Shown one piece after another: positions 53,755-62,081 of a DNA stretch of 64,000 bases; position 1 is the first letter of the stretch; the number at the start of each line of letters is the position of its first letter. A program made the position numbers and the translations under genes. This DNA is from Alphaproteobacteria bacterium HGW-Alphaproteobacteria-18 (GTDB lineage: Bacteria > Pseudomonadota > Alphaproteobacteria > Caulobacterales > Hyphomonadaceae). The notes under the pieces are model-generated. The model made no database searches. It saw nothing but the letters and a program-made list of their open reading frames with translations, and was not told the origin of the DNA. The stretch spans positions 62,001-126,000 of the forward strand of contig PHEH01000010.1 in assembly GCA_002841155.1 (NCBI GenBank), read 5' to 3'.

Positions 53755-54945
53755 TCAGCCCGGCGTCCACTCCGTCAGGGCGGCGTCGATCATGCCGATG
53801 GCGTCGCGCACCTGGGCGTCATCGATGATCAGCGGCGGGGCGAGGCGCAGGACATTGTTGCCGGCAACCCCCACCAGAAGCCCTTCATCGCGGCAAATCC
53901 CTTGCAGGTTTTTCGGGTCCGCCTTGAGACGCAGACCTGTCAGAAGCCCCTTGCCGGTGACCGCTTCGACCTTGTCGGGATGACTGTCGGCAAGGCTTTT
54001 CAGCCCCTGCTGCAACGTGCCCGAAACCCGGCGGACATTGGCCAGGAACTCCTCATTCGAGATGATGTCCCAGACCGCATTGCCGACCGCCATAGCCAGC
54101 GGATTGCCGCCATAGGTCGAGCCATGGCTGCCCGGCTGCATCGGCGCGCCGACGGCCTCGGTCATCAGGCAGGCGCCGAAAGGGAAGCCCCCGCCGATAC
54201 CCTTGGCGGCGCAGACGATATCGGGCTCCACATCCGCCACCCACTGATAGCCCCAAAGCTTGCCGGTGCGGCCCATGCCGCATTGGACCTCATCAAAGAT
54301 CAGGATGAGGCCGTACTGGTCGCACAGCTCGCGCAGGCCCTTGACGCATTGTTCAGGCATGGCGCGCACACCGCCTTCGCCCTGGACGACCTCAACGAAG
54401 ATAGCTGCCGCAGTCGGCTCGGCCGCCGCTTTCTTCAGGGCTTCATGGTCGCCCCATTCAAGATGCACAAAACCCGGCAGTTTGGGCCCGAAGCCTTCGA
54501 GATATTTCGGGTTACCGCCCGCATTGATCGCCCCGATTGAGCGGCCATGGAAGGCGCCGGTGAAGGTGATGATGTCGATGCGCTCAGGCTGGTCCTTCGA
54601 CCAATGATACTTGCGGGCCGCCTTAATGGCGCATTCGACCGCCTCGGTGCCCGAATTGGTGAAGAAAACGCGGTCAGCGAAGGTATCGCGGCAGATCTTG
54701 TCAGCGAGTTCCTCCTGCCCCTTCACGCGGAACATGTTGGAGGTGTGCCAGAGCTTGCCGGCCTGGTCGCGCAGGACGTCAACCAGCGCCGGATGGGCGT
54801 GGCCAAGCGCGGTCACCGCGATGCCGGCAATGAAGTCCAGATAACGTCGCCCATCCTCTGTGAAGAGGTAGGCGCCCTCGCCTTGCACGAACACTTCCTC
54901 CGGCGGGCGGTAAACGGGAAGGATGTGCTGGCGGGGATCTTCCAT
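53755..54945 (-). CDS. argD: Acetylornithine / succinyldiaminopimelate aminotransferase
   Basis: ArgD is a PLP class-III aminotransferase that makes N-acetylornithine and often also serves diaminopimelate synthesis. The 396-residue protein has TNSGTEAVECAIK, AFHGRSIGAI, the acid FDEVQCGMGRTG and the PLP lysine in CAAKGIGGGFP. ATG at 54945 has AGGAG 6 bases upstream; the frame runs 25 codons further with no domain. The gap before it (54946-55338) is unusual: it holds a promoter-terminator pair and AT-rich palindromes. argF and hslO, its usual partners, are 12-16 kb away. Confidence 0.95.
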   Translation of the reverse strand: MEDPRQHILPVYRPPEEVFVQGEGAYLFTEDGRRYLDFIAGIAVTALGHAHPALVDVLRDQAGKLWHTSNMFRVKGQEELADKICRDTFADRVFFTNSGTEAVECAIKAARKYHWSKDQPERIDIITFTGAFHGRSIGAINAGGNPKYLEGFGPKLPGFVHLEWGDHEALKKAAAEPTAAAIFVEVVQGEGGVRAMPEQCVKGLRELCDQYGLILIFDEVQCGMGRTGKLWGYQWVADVEPDIVCAAKGIGGGFPFGACLMTEAVGAPMQPGSHGSTYGGNPLAMAVGNAVWDIISNEEFLANVRRVSGTLQQGLKSLADSHPDKVEAVTGKGLLTGLRLKADPKNLQGICRDEGLLVGVAGNNVLRLAPPLIIDDAQVRDAIGMIDAALTEWTPG

Positions 54946-55043
54946 CGGGGACTCCTGAGTTGACGTCGCGATCGGGGATTTTGTGGCGCCACGCATGGGG
55001 CGGTCCGGAGGGGGAGTCAATAATGGCGCCCGGATTACAAGGA

Positions 55044-55085
55044 TTTAATCGAAAAACGATAAAATCTGTTGACGTTTATCGATAA
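55044..55085. promoter_or_regulatory. AT-rich palindromes upstream of argD, possible operator
   Basis: TTTAATCG (55044-55051), five A, CGATAAAA (55057-55064) make one dyad; the perfect palindrome TTATCGATAA (55076-55085) is a second. Both centre on ATCG/CGAT and lie 100-140 bases before argD in a low-G+C patch, as expected for a promoter with regulator sites. The regulator is unknown. Confidence 0.4.
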
Positions 55086-55208
55086 CTACATATTGTTATT
55101 CGTGAAGCCGGGATCGGCGGCGCGGTGACAACGCCCCTCGACTCCCCCTGAACCACCGCGCAGGCTGGTCCCGGTTTCTCTCTCCGAATGTCTGAAACTG
55201 ACCCTGAA

Positions 55209-55249
55209 ATGAAAAAGGGGCGCAGCACCGTCCCCGGTCGCTACGCCCC
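55209..55249 (-). terminator. Intrinsic terminator between hisG and argD
   Basis: GGGGCG (55217-55222) pairs with CGCCCC (55244-55249), with further inner pairing of ACCG and CGGT. On the minus strand the hairpin is followed by TTTTTCATTTC. It stands about 90 bases after the hisG stop and about 35 bases after the start predicted from the promoter at 55291-55319. Confidence 0.8.
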
Positions 55250-55290
55250 TCCACCGTTTGCAGCGTTTCCTCCCAGAAACTTGCCTACCC

Positions 55291-55319
55291 ATACGGCAAT
55301 GTTTTCTGCGATGTGTCAA
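55291..55319 (-). promoter_or_regulatory. Sigma-70-like promoter between hisG and argD
   Basis: On the minus strand TTGACA (55314-55319) is followed after 17 bases by CCGTAT (55291-55296). The -35 is a perfect consensus match; the -10 matches at four of six including the last three (TAT reading CCGTAT against TATAAT is weaker). Transcription would start near 55284 and meet the terminator at 55217-55249. Confidence 0.5.
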
Positions 55320-55338
55320 GAATGTGTCCAAAAAAAAT

Positions 55339-56049
55339 TTAAATAGGGCGTTTTGTCCCTGCGCGGGGCTGACGCATAAGTAACTCTACGATAGCGTTCG
55401 CCTCCTCGCTCCACGGCGCCCGGACCGAGCGGGTCAGCGATGCCTGGCTTTGCAGGATCACCCCATCATCGAGAACTTTCAGCCCGTTGGCGCGCAGGGT
55501 GGCGCCTGTGGTGGTGATGTCGACGATAACGTCTGCCGTGCCGGTGGCCGGGGCGGCCTCGGTGGCGCCTGCGCTTTCGACGAGGCGGTATTCCCCGACC
55601 GATTTCTGCGCGAAATAGCGCCGGGTGATGCGCAGGTATTTGGTGGCGACCCGCAGGCGCCGGTGATGGGCCTTGCGGAAGGCCGCGCCGGCCGCTTCAA
55701 GGTCTGCCATCGTATCGACGTCAAACCAGGCCTGGGGCACGGCAACCACGACATCCGCCCCGCCAAAGCCGAGACGTTTCAGGACTTCAAAATCGCCAAG
55801 CCCCTCCGGGGACTGATCATGCAGCAGGTCTTCCCCGGTCACGCCGAGATGCAGGCTGCCTTCGATCAGGCCGTGGGCAATCTCGCTGGCCGAGAGGAGA
55901 CGCACTTCAGCGTCCAGCCCCTCGATCTCGGCCGTATAGCCGCGCTCCCCGCCGATCTGGCGCACCGTGTGGCCGATGCTGGCGAGCCAGTCTTCAGTCT
56001 GTTCCTTGAGGCGCCCCTTGGAGGGAATGGCAATGGTTATCCGGCTCAT
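55339..56049 (-). CDS. hisG: ATP phosphoribosyltransferase, short form
   Basis: HisG starts histidine synthesis by joining ATP and PRPP. The 236-residue product is the short form, lacking the C-terminal regulatory domain, which needs HisZ as partner. Motifs: IAIPSKGRLKE at the start, LGVTGEDLL, and the PRPP-binding DVIVDITTTGATLRANGLK. Its ATG overlaps the hisZ stop by four bases (ATGA). The transcript probably ends at the hairpin at 55217-55249. Confidence 0.96.
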   Translation of the reverse strand: MSRITIAIPSKGRLKEQTEDWLASIGHTVRQIGGERGYTAEIEGLDAEVRLLSASEIAHGLIEGSLHLGVTGEDLLHDQSPEGLGDFEVLKRLGFGGADVVVAVPQAWFDVDTMADLEAAGAAFRKAHHRRLRVATKYLRITRRYFAQKSVGEYRLVESAGATEAAPATGTADVIVDITTTGATLRANGLKVLDDGVILQSQASLTRSVRAPWSEEANAIVELLMRQPRAGTKRPI

Positions 56050-57167
56050 GATACATCTCTCCGCACACGCACCATCCTGTCGGGCCGCACAACCCCGCCC
56101 ACGCCCGTGGCCGAAGCGCGCCTGTTCGACAGTCCGGAAATCAGCCCGTCATACCGCCCGCCGGCCGCCACCGGCTGGGTCAGCGCCAGCCCCGGCGCCA
56201 GAATTTCAAAAACAAAGCCGTCATAATAGGTGAAGCGGCGGCCAAAGCCAGTGCGGAAGCGGGCTGTCTTCATGGCGGCCGGCACGCGGGCGAGCACCGC
56301 GTCCGCCCGCGCGCCTAGCGCGGCGATGGCAGGCCCGGCGCCCTCCAGCCCATGTGTTTTCACCAGCGCGGTGAGCGCGCTGGCAGCGTCCGTGAGCGGA
56401 CAGTCAATCTCGCGCAGGGCGAGCAGCGCGGCGCGCGCGACCTGGCTGAGGCCGCCCGCTTCAATGGCAGCCTTGCGGGCCTGAAGGCCTTCGATGATTT
56501 CCGGCAGGCTGCGCCCGCCTGCCAGCGGAATATTGCGCGCAGAGAGCAGGCCTGAAAGCGCCGCCGCCGGATCATCTGCCTCCAGCACGGCGGCAATGTC
56601 AGCCTCCAGCGGGCGGGCCGCCGCATCGAGCACCGCGCGCACGCCGCCTTCCTGACGGAAGGCCCGCTTCAGCAGATCCCCCGTCACGGCGGGCAGTCCG
56701 AGCGCGTCGATGAAAGCGGGAAAGATCGCAAGGTCGCCCATGATGACGCCCGAAGGCTGAACGCCGCAGGCCTCCACCGCGCGGTGGATGAGCGCGAAAA
56801 GCTCTGCGTCCGCCTCGGGTCCGGCGTCATAGCCGAAGCGTTCCAGACCCACCTGCGTAAACTCAAGCTGGTCGTCCGGGGCGACCGGCAGGCGGAAGGC
56901 GCGGGCGGCGTAGGTGTAGGTCTTCGCCCCGCCCTCCCCAGCTTCCCGGCGGGCTGCCTCGCGCTGCGCCACAGGCAGCGTCAGGTCTGGCCGCATGACC
57001 ATTTCGGCGCCGCGATGGTCTGCAAACAGACAAAGCCGCGCGCGCACCGCTTCGCCCGAAAGCTCCAGCGGAATATCCGCTGGCAGAACATAATCAGGAT
57101 CAATCGGCGTGCCGCCCGATGCTTCGAACACAGCCCGGGCAACGGCGACGAGGGCGTCATGTTTCAT
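56046..57167 (-). CDS. hisZ: ATP phosphoribosyltransferase regulatory subunit HisZ
   Basis: HisZ is a catalytically dead paralogue of histidyl-tRNA synthetase that forms an octamer with short HisG and gives histidine feedback control. The 373-residue protein keeps the class-II core (VMRPDLTLPVAQREA, FTQVGLERFGYD) but no anticodon-binding domain. It overlaps hisS upstream and hisG downstream by four bases each, so the three are translationally coupled. Confidence 0.94.
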   Translation of the reverse strand: MKHDALVAVARAVFEASGGTPIDPDYVLPADIPLELSGEAVRARLCLFADHRGAEMVMRPDLTLPVAQREAARREAGEGGAKTYTYAARAFRLPVAPDDQLEFTQVGLERFGYDAGPEADAELFALIHRAVEACGVQPSGVIMGDLAIFPAFIDALGLPAVTGDLLKRAFRQEGGVRAVLDAAARPLEADIAAVLEADDPAAALSGLLSARNIPLAGGRSLPEIIEGLQARKAAIEAGGLSQVARAALLALREIDCPLTDAASALTALVKTHGLEGAGPAIAALGARADAVLARVPAAMKTARFRTGFGRRFTYYDGFVFEILAPGLALTQPVAAGGRYDGLISGLSNRRASATGVGGVVRPDRMVRVRRDVS

Positions 57168-58645
57168 CGCTGCGCCTCAACGATGGCGCGCACCGCCTTG
57201 ATCATGCCGGCGCGAGGCACTTCGATCTGGCCGGGGCGGGCTTCACGGTATTCCTCATTGGAGGAAATCGCTTTGGCCTTCTGCGCGCCGATCTCGAGAT
57301 CCTTGATCGTGACCGTGCCCTTCTCGATTTCATCGCCGCCCACAATGATAACGGCCGGCGAATTGCGCCGGTCAGCATATTTCATCTGCGGGCGCATGCC
57401 CGAGGCGCCCATATAGGCCTCCGCGCGGATGCCGCCCCGGCGAAGCTCTGCGGCAAGACCAAGCGCAACGCCCGGATTGTCCTTGTCCAGATTGAGCACC
57501 ACAACCGGCCCGTCGAGCTTTCCGCCCTCGCCCATGATGGCGAGCGCGGCGGCGAGCCGCGAGATGCCGATGGAGAAGCCCGTCGCGGGCACGGTCTCGC
57601 CGGTAAAGCGCGCGACAAGATCATCATACCGCCCGCCCCCGCCGATGGAGCCGATGCGATAGGTCTTGCCGTCGTCCCCGGTCACTTCGCGCAGCAGCTC
57701 TGCCTCAAACACCGGGCCGGTATAATATTCAAGCCCTCTGACTACGGAAGGATCAATCTTCACGTCATCTTCAGGCGCGCCGAGCGCTTCGAGCGCCAGC
57801 GCGATGGCCTCCAGCTCCGCCAGCCCCGCCTTGCCTTCTTCGGTGCTGCCGGTGGCCTTGGCGAGATTGGCGAGCGTCATGGCGCGCGTGTCCGCGCCGG
57901 CCTCGGCAAAGGCGAGGACGCGCTTGATTTCTTCCGGCCCGAGCCCTGCGCCCTTGGTGAAGTCTCCGCTGTCATCCTTGCGGCCTGCGCCGAGAAGATC
58001 GGCAACGCCGGAGGCGCCCAGCCGGTCAAGCTTGTCGAGGGCGCGCAGGATGGCGAGGCGGATGTCTGCCCCTGTCGCGCCCACGCCGTCGAGCACGCCG
58101 TTCAGCAGGCGCCGCGTGTTGACGCGGATGACAAACTCGCCGGGCTTCATGCCGATGGCGCGCAGGGCTTCAGCCCCCATCGCGATCATCTCGGCATCGG
58201 CGTGAAAGCCGGGCGCGCCGACCGTATCGGCGTCGCACTGCCAGAATTCGCGGAAACGCCCGGGGCCGGGCTTTTCATTGCGCCAGACCGGGCCGGCGGC
58301 GTAACGGCGGAAGGGGCGGCCAAGGCCCTGCCCCTGCTCGGCCACGAAGCGGGCAAGCGGCGCGGTCAGGTCATAGCGCAGCGCCATCCACTGCTCATCA
58401 TCATCCTGAAGGGAAAACACCCCGGCATTCGGCCGGTCGGCATCGGGCAGGAATTTACCCAGCGCGTCGGCATATTCAAACGCGCTCGTCTCCAGCGCCT
58501 CAAAGCCCCATTGACGGTAAACACCGGTCACCGTCTCCACGAGCCGCGCCTGGGCATGGATCAGCGCCTCGCGCTTGTCGGGAAAGCCGCGCGGCCTCCG
58601 GGCGAGATCCTTGCCGGTAAGAGGCTGGTTTTCCTTGTCGCTCAT
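57164..58645 (-). CDS. hisS: Histidyl-tRNA synthetase
   Basis: Charges tRNA-His. The 493-residue protein carries the class II motifs (ALRYDLTAPLARFVAE, VWRNEKPGPGRFREFWQCD for motif 2, ATGFSIGISRLAAAL for motif 3), the histidine-binding blocks GLEYYTGPVFEAEL and GGGGRYDDL, and a C-terminal anticodon-binding domain. ATG at 58645 was preferred; 32 more codons to 58741 are open but unlike the family. It is first in hisS-hisZ-hisG. Upstream, 58646-58983, is a 338-base gap shared with chrA that should hold both promoters; I see no confident ones. Confidence 0.96.
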   Translation of the reverse strand: MSDKENQPLTGKDLARRPRGFPDKREALIHAQARLVETVTGVYRQWGFEALETSAFEYADALGKFLPDADRPNAGVFSLQDDDEQWMALRYDLTAPLARFVAEQGQGLGRPFRRYAAGPVWRNEKPGPGRFREFWQCDADTVGAPGFHADAEMIAMGAEALRAIGMKPGEFVIRVNTRRLLNGVLDGVGATGADIRLAILRALDKLDRLGASGVADLLGAGRKDDSGDFTKGAGLGPEEIKRVLAFAEAGADTRAMTLANLAKATGSTEEGKAGLAELEAIALALEALGAPEDDVKIDPSVVRGLEYYTGPVFEAELLREVTGDDGKTYRIGSIGGGGRYDDLVARFTGETVPATGFSIGISRLAAALAIMGEGGKLDGPVVVLNLDKDNPGVALGLAAELRRGGIRAEAYMGASGMRPQMKYADRRNSPAVIIVGGDEIEKGTVTIKDLEIGAQKAKAISSNEEYREARPGQIEVPRAGMIKAVRAIVEAQR

Positions 58646-58983
58646 GGTCGTTCTCAGATCCTGTTTGCGCCCGTATTGGCGAACGGTTTGGCTATCTGGG
58701 GCCCCGCATAAACGCAGGCGCCCGGGTTGGAAAGGCGGCACAACGGCCTCAGAGACGCGGACCTTGGGCGGCCTGCCTCATCTGGATCGGTTCTTGGGGG
58801 AACACTTGTCAGAGGGCGCAGCCGGACCGGTTCGCGCCTCTTCGGCGCGTCATGCGTGATGATGATGGGGGTGCAGCGCGGTGTTCATTGCGCCCGCCGA
58901 TACGCAGGCAGGCAGGCAAAGTCAACAAAGGCGCAAGATTTCCTGACTTGTGCCAAATAGGGCTTCTGTACGATGAGGCCTGC
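58646..58983. other. Intergenic region between divergent hisS and chrA
   Basis: No gene is supported here. I see one hairpin, CGCGCC (58833-58838) with GGCGCG (58844-58849), without U-tract, and no tRNA-like cloverleaf or known riboswitch pattern. Promoters of hisS (minus) and chrA (plus) must lie here but no clear hexamer pair stands out. Confidence 0.5.
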
Positions 58984-60285
58984 ATGACCGATCTGGCATC
59001 CCCCGCGCCCGGCCTGAAAGACCTTGCCTCGGCGAGCTTCCGCGTCGGCTGTCTCGGCTTTGGCGGCCCGGCCGGGCAGATCGCCCTGATGCACCGCATC
59101 TTCGTCGAGGAAAAAGGCTGGATCAGCGAGGCGGAATATCTCCACGCCCTCAATTACTGCATGCTGCTGCCCGGCCCGGAAGCCCAGCAGCTGGCCACCT
59201 ATGCCGGCTGGCGACTCAATGGCCTCGCCGGCGGGGTGATCGCCGGGCTTCTCTTCGTGGTGCCGGGCGCGCTGATCGTCTTCGGCCTCACCTGGCTCTA
59301 TGCCGCCTGGGGCACGCTGCCGCTCGTGGCGGCCCTCTTCTATGGCGTGAAGGCGGCGGTGATCGGTTTCATTGCCGAGGCGCTGGTGAAGGTTGGCCGG
59401 CGCGCGCTCAAGGGCCCGCAGGATGTCGCCCTCGCTGCGGCGGCCTTCCTTGCGCTGTTCCTGTTACAGCTGCCCTTTCCGCTGGTGATCGGCCTTGCCG
59501 CCGCCCTGGGCTTCGCGCGCAGCTTCGCGCAAGCAAGACCTCTTTCTGCGTCCCCGCCCGTCCCTTCTGAAAAGGCCAGCGGCGCCAAAGCCCTGCGGGC
59601 AGCGGCATGCTGGGGCGCGCTCTGGTTTGCCCCGCTGATTACCGCCGCGCTGCTGCTTGGCCCGGATCATGTGCTCACCAGGGTCGGCGTCTTCTTCTCC
59701 AAACTGGCGGTGCTGACCTTTGGCGGGGCCTACACCGTGCTCGCCTATCTGCAGCAGCAGGCGGTGGAGGCCGAAGGCTGGCTTACCGCGCCGCAGATGA
59801 TCGATGGCCTCGGCCTGGCCGAAACGACGCCGGGACCGCTGGTGCTGGTCAACCAGTTCGTCGGCTTCATGGCCGGCTGGCAGGCAGACGGCGGCGGGTT
59901 GTGGCTGGCAGCGGCCGCTGCCCTGATGGCCAGCTGGTGTACGTTCGCGCCCTCCTTTGTCTGGATTTTTGCCGGCGCCCCCTTTTCGGAGGGCCTGCGC
60001 CGCAGCCGGATGGCAGCCGGCATGTTGCAGGCGGTGACGGCCGCCGTATTCGGCATCATCGCCAAGGTGGCCGTGGTGTTCGGGATGGCGGTGCTGTTTC
60101 GCGGCGGGATCAGCACATCCCTCCCCTGGGGCGGCACCCTGGCTTTGCCTGATCCTGCCCGGCCGGATCTGCTGGCCATCGCCATCGCGGCGGGCGCCGC
60201 CATTGCCCTCATCCGCTACAAGGCCAACATTGTTCTGGTTGTCCTGGCTTGCGCGCTGGCAGGCCTTCTCAGCCTCTGGGTCTGA
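58984..60285 (+). CDS. chrA: Chromate transporter ChrA, two-domain form
   Basis: ChrA pumps chromate out of the cell. The 433-residue protein contains two homologous halves, each beginning with the CHR signature: FRVGCLGFGGPAGQIALMHR, then LPGPEAQQLATYAGW in the first half and KLAVLTFGGAYTVLAYLQQ, then TTPGPLVLVNQFVGF in the second. About ten membrane helices. ATG at 58984 has GAGG 5 bases upstream; an open 44-codon extension to 58852 is not like the family. No regulator or other metal gene is adjacent. Confidence 0.93.
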   Translation: MTDLASPAPGLKDLASASFRVGCLGFGGPAGQIALMHRIFVEEKGWISEAEYLHALNYCMLLPGPEAQQLATYAGWRLNGLAGGVIAGLLFVVPGALIVFGLTWLYAAWGTLPLVAALFYGVKAAVIGFIAEALVKVGRRALKGPQDVALAAAAFLALFLLQLPFPLVIGLAAALGFARSFAQARPLSASPPVPSEKASGAKALRAAACWGALWFAPLITAALLLGPDHVLTRVGVFFSKLAVLTFGGAYTVLAYLQQQAVEAEGWLTAPQMIDGLGLAETTPGPLVLVNQFVGFMAGWQADGGGLWLAAAAALMASWCTFAPSFVWIFAGAPFSEGLRRSRMAAGMLQAVTAAVFGIIAKVAVVFGMAVLFRGGISTSLPWGGTLALPDPARPDLLAIAIAAGAAIALIRYKANIVLVVLACALAGLLSLWV

Positions 60286-60297
60286 GGGGCAGCCGCG

Positions 60298-60348
60298 CGC
60301 GCAGGGTTGACGGCGCCCGCGCTTGATCTACCCTGCGCGGCGTCAACC
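60298..60348 (+). promoter_or_regulatory. Overlapping alternative hairpins (and possible promoter) upstream of the TerC gene
   Basis: Stem A pairs CGCGCAGGGT (60298-60307) with ACCCTGCGCG (60330-60339). Stem B pairs GGTTGACG (60305-60312) with CGTCAACC (60341-60348). A and B share bases 60305-60307, so they exclude each other in RNA. The same stretch also reads as a promoter, TTGACG (60307-60312) - 16 bases - TACCCT (60329-60334). It lies 100 bases before the TerC start. No yybP-ykoY (manganese) riboswitch core is visible. Confidence 0.35.
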
Positions 60349-60448
60349 GGGTCCGGGCCCCTCTGGCGTTTGCGGCGGCAAATGCGATGTCGGAACCTTG
60401 AAGCAACACGCGCGGACGCGGCGCACTGCTTTGACGGCACCCCAAATC

Positions 60449-61501
60449 ATGCCTGACTTCCTGACCGTGGAATATGCGGCGCAGCCCTTATGGCTGTGGG
60501 CCGCTTTCCTCTCGCTGATCTGTTTCCTGCTCTGGGTCGATCTTGGCCTGCTCAACAAGAAGGACGAGGTCGTCTCCCCGAAAAAGAGCGCGATCATGTG
60601 GGCGAGCTTTGCCTCCCTCGCTGTCGCCTTCGGCTTCTACATCTATTTCGGCTACGAGCCGGACCCGCAATTCTACAACAATCCGGAAAATCTCAACCAG
60701 CAGGCGGCGGTGCAGTTCGCCACCGGCTATCTTCTGGAAACCGCCCTCGCCTTCGACAACATCTTCGTCATCGGCATGGTGTTCACCTTCTTTGCCGTGC
60801 CCCGCGAATATCAGCACCGCGTGCTGTTCTGGGGCATCCTGGGCGCCATCGTGTTCCGGGGGATTTTCATCTCGCTCGGCGCGGCGGTGGTCAACGAGTT
60901 CACCTGGGTATTGTTCATCTTCGCGGCCTTCCTGCTCTATACCGGCGGCAAGATGCTGGTCCCCGGCGGAGGCCCCGAAGAGGAAGAGCTGGATTTGGAG
61001 AAGAACCCGATCTTCCGTTTCCTGAAGAAGCGCCTGCGGGTGACCGACGAGATCACCAACCACAATTTCTTCATCCGGAAGATCAATCCCGATACCGGCA
61101 AGATGACCCGCTATGCCACGCCGCTGCTGCTGGCGCTGTTCATGGTCGAGACGGTCGACATCATCTTTGCGGTGGACTCGGTGCCCGCCATCTTCGCCGT
61201 CACCCGCGACCCGTTCATCGTCTACACGTCCAACATCTTCGCCATCCTCGGCCTGCGCTCGATGTATTTCATGCTGTCAGCGGCGGTGGAGCGGTTCAAA
61301 TACCTCAAATACGGCCTGGCCGCCGTGCTGGTCCTGATCGGTATCAAGATCTTCTGGAACTTCCTGCTCTATAAGGAACTCCACCTTGTGCCCTATCTTG
61401 AGCCGCACTGGTCGCTGATGCTGACCATCGCGCTGCTGGGCGGGGCGATCCTTTTCTCGCTGTGGAAGACAAGCGCCGAAAAGCCTCACGCAGGCAGCTG
61501 A
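60449..61501 (+). CDS. TerC/Alx family membrane protein
   Basis: A 350-residue integral membrane protein of the TerC family, with about nine helices. Signatures: LETALAFDNIFVIGMVF and METVDIIFAVDSVPAIFAVT, with the conserved aspartates for metal, then NIFAILGLRSMYFML. Family members (Alx, MeeY/MeeF, TerC) are implicated in manganese or other metal export and metalation of secreted proteins. ATG at 60449 (MPDFLTVEYAAQP) has no clear ribosome site; frame open to 60323. Regulation by metal is plausible but not shown. Confidence 0.9.
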   Translation: MPDFLTVEYAAQPLWLWAAFLSLICFLLWVDLGLLNKKDEVVSPKKSAIMWASFASLAVAFGFYIYFGYEPDPQFYNNPENLNQQAAVQFATGYLLETALAFDNIFVIGMVFTFFAVPREYQHRVLFWGILGAIVFRGIFISLGAAVVNEFTWVLFIFAAFLLYTGGKMLVPGGGPEEEELDLEKNPIFRFLKKRLRVTDEITNHNFFIRKINPDTGKMTRYATPLLLALFMVETVDIIFAVDSVPAIFAVTRDPFIVYTSNIFAILGLRSMYFMLSAAVERFKYLKYGLAAVLVLIGIKIFWNFLLYKELHLVPYLEPHWSLMLTIALLGGAILFSLWKTSAEKPHAGS

Positions 61502-61528
61502 CCGCGCTGCCTTGAAGAACGCCCTTTG

Positions 61529-61999
61529 TCAGGCGCCCGCTGTGGTCCTGACGAAGGGCTTTCCCTCTTCCCGGCGGGGGATGACCTTGAAGATGCCGGT
61601 GCCGCGCATCAGCAGCTTGTCGCCCGTCCAGATGCGGCCCTCGACGGTGAACACGTCCTCCTGCCGGCCGACGATCACGCCCTTGCCCTCGACAAAGCTG
61701 CCCAGCGGCGCGCCGGAAACGAAATCGCACATCAGGCGCACGGTCACCCACCAGGTATCGTCATCCTTCTCCACAGCGGCGCCCCAGGCCATGTCGGCGA
61801 AGGTCATCAGCATCCCGCCATGGGCATTCATCATGCCATTGGTGTGGTATTCCTCCACCCGGAAGGCGCGCATCAGCGTGCCGTCTTCGCGCTTCTCGAA
61901 CAGCGGGCCGATCTGGCGGCCAAATCCGCGATGCCAGGCCAGCTGGGTATAGCCGGGCGGGAGCTCTGTGGTCTGATAGCGGTTGAAATCGTCGGTCAT
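61529..61999 (-). CDS. PaaI-type hotdog thioesterase
   Basis: A 156-residue single-hotdog protein (HTNGMMNAHGGMLMTFADMAW, then VTVRLMCDFVSGAPLG), the PaaI/acyl-CoA thioesterase pattern with the HGG loop. It would hydrolyse acyl- or aryl-CoA thioesters. Start ATG 61999; an open extension to 62275 covers the start of the convergent-looking opposite gene and is not like the family. Its 5' end is near the start of the divergent phospholipase gene. Confidence 0.9.
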   Translation of the reverse strand: MTDDFNRYQTTELPPGYTQLAWHRGFGRQIGPLFEKREDGTLMRAFRVEEYHTNGMMNAHGGMLMTFADMAWGAAVEKDDDTWWVTVRLMCDFVSGAPLGSFVEGKGVIVGRQEDVFTVEGRIWTGDKLLMRGTGIFKVIPRREEGKPFVRTTAGA

Positions 62000-62081
62000 G
62001 GGCAAGCGCCATAGACCCGGAAAAGCCGGGTCGGCAAGACCTGCCTTCAAATTGCCGCAACGTTCCCCGAACGATTTTCCC

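Noticed and set aside
55086-55331. An 81-codon minus-strand frame between hisG and argD.
   Set aside because: It runs through a terminator hairpin, has no ribosome site at its start, and its amino-acid content (R/G-rich) is typical of non-coding GC-rich DNA.
57119-58711. A 530-codon plus-strand frame opposite hisS.
   Set aside because: The minus strand carries all class II synthetase motifs; the plus frame has no recognisable content.
60286-60448. A yybP-ykoY manganese riboswitch before the TerC-family gene.
   Set aside because: I looked for the conserved GGGGAGUAGC-type core and did not find it; only alternative hairpins are visible.
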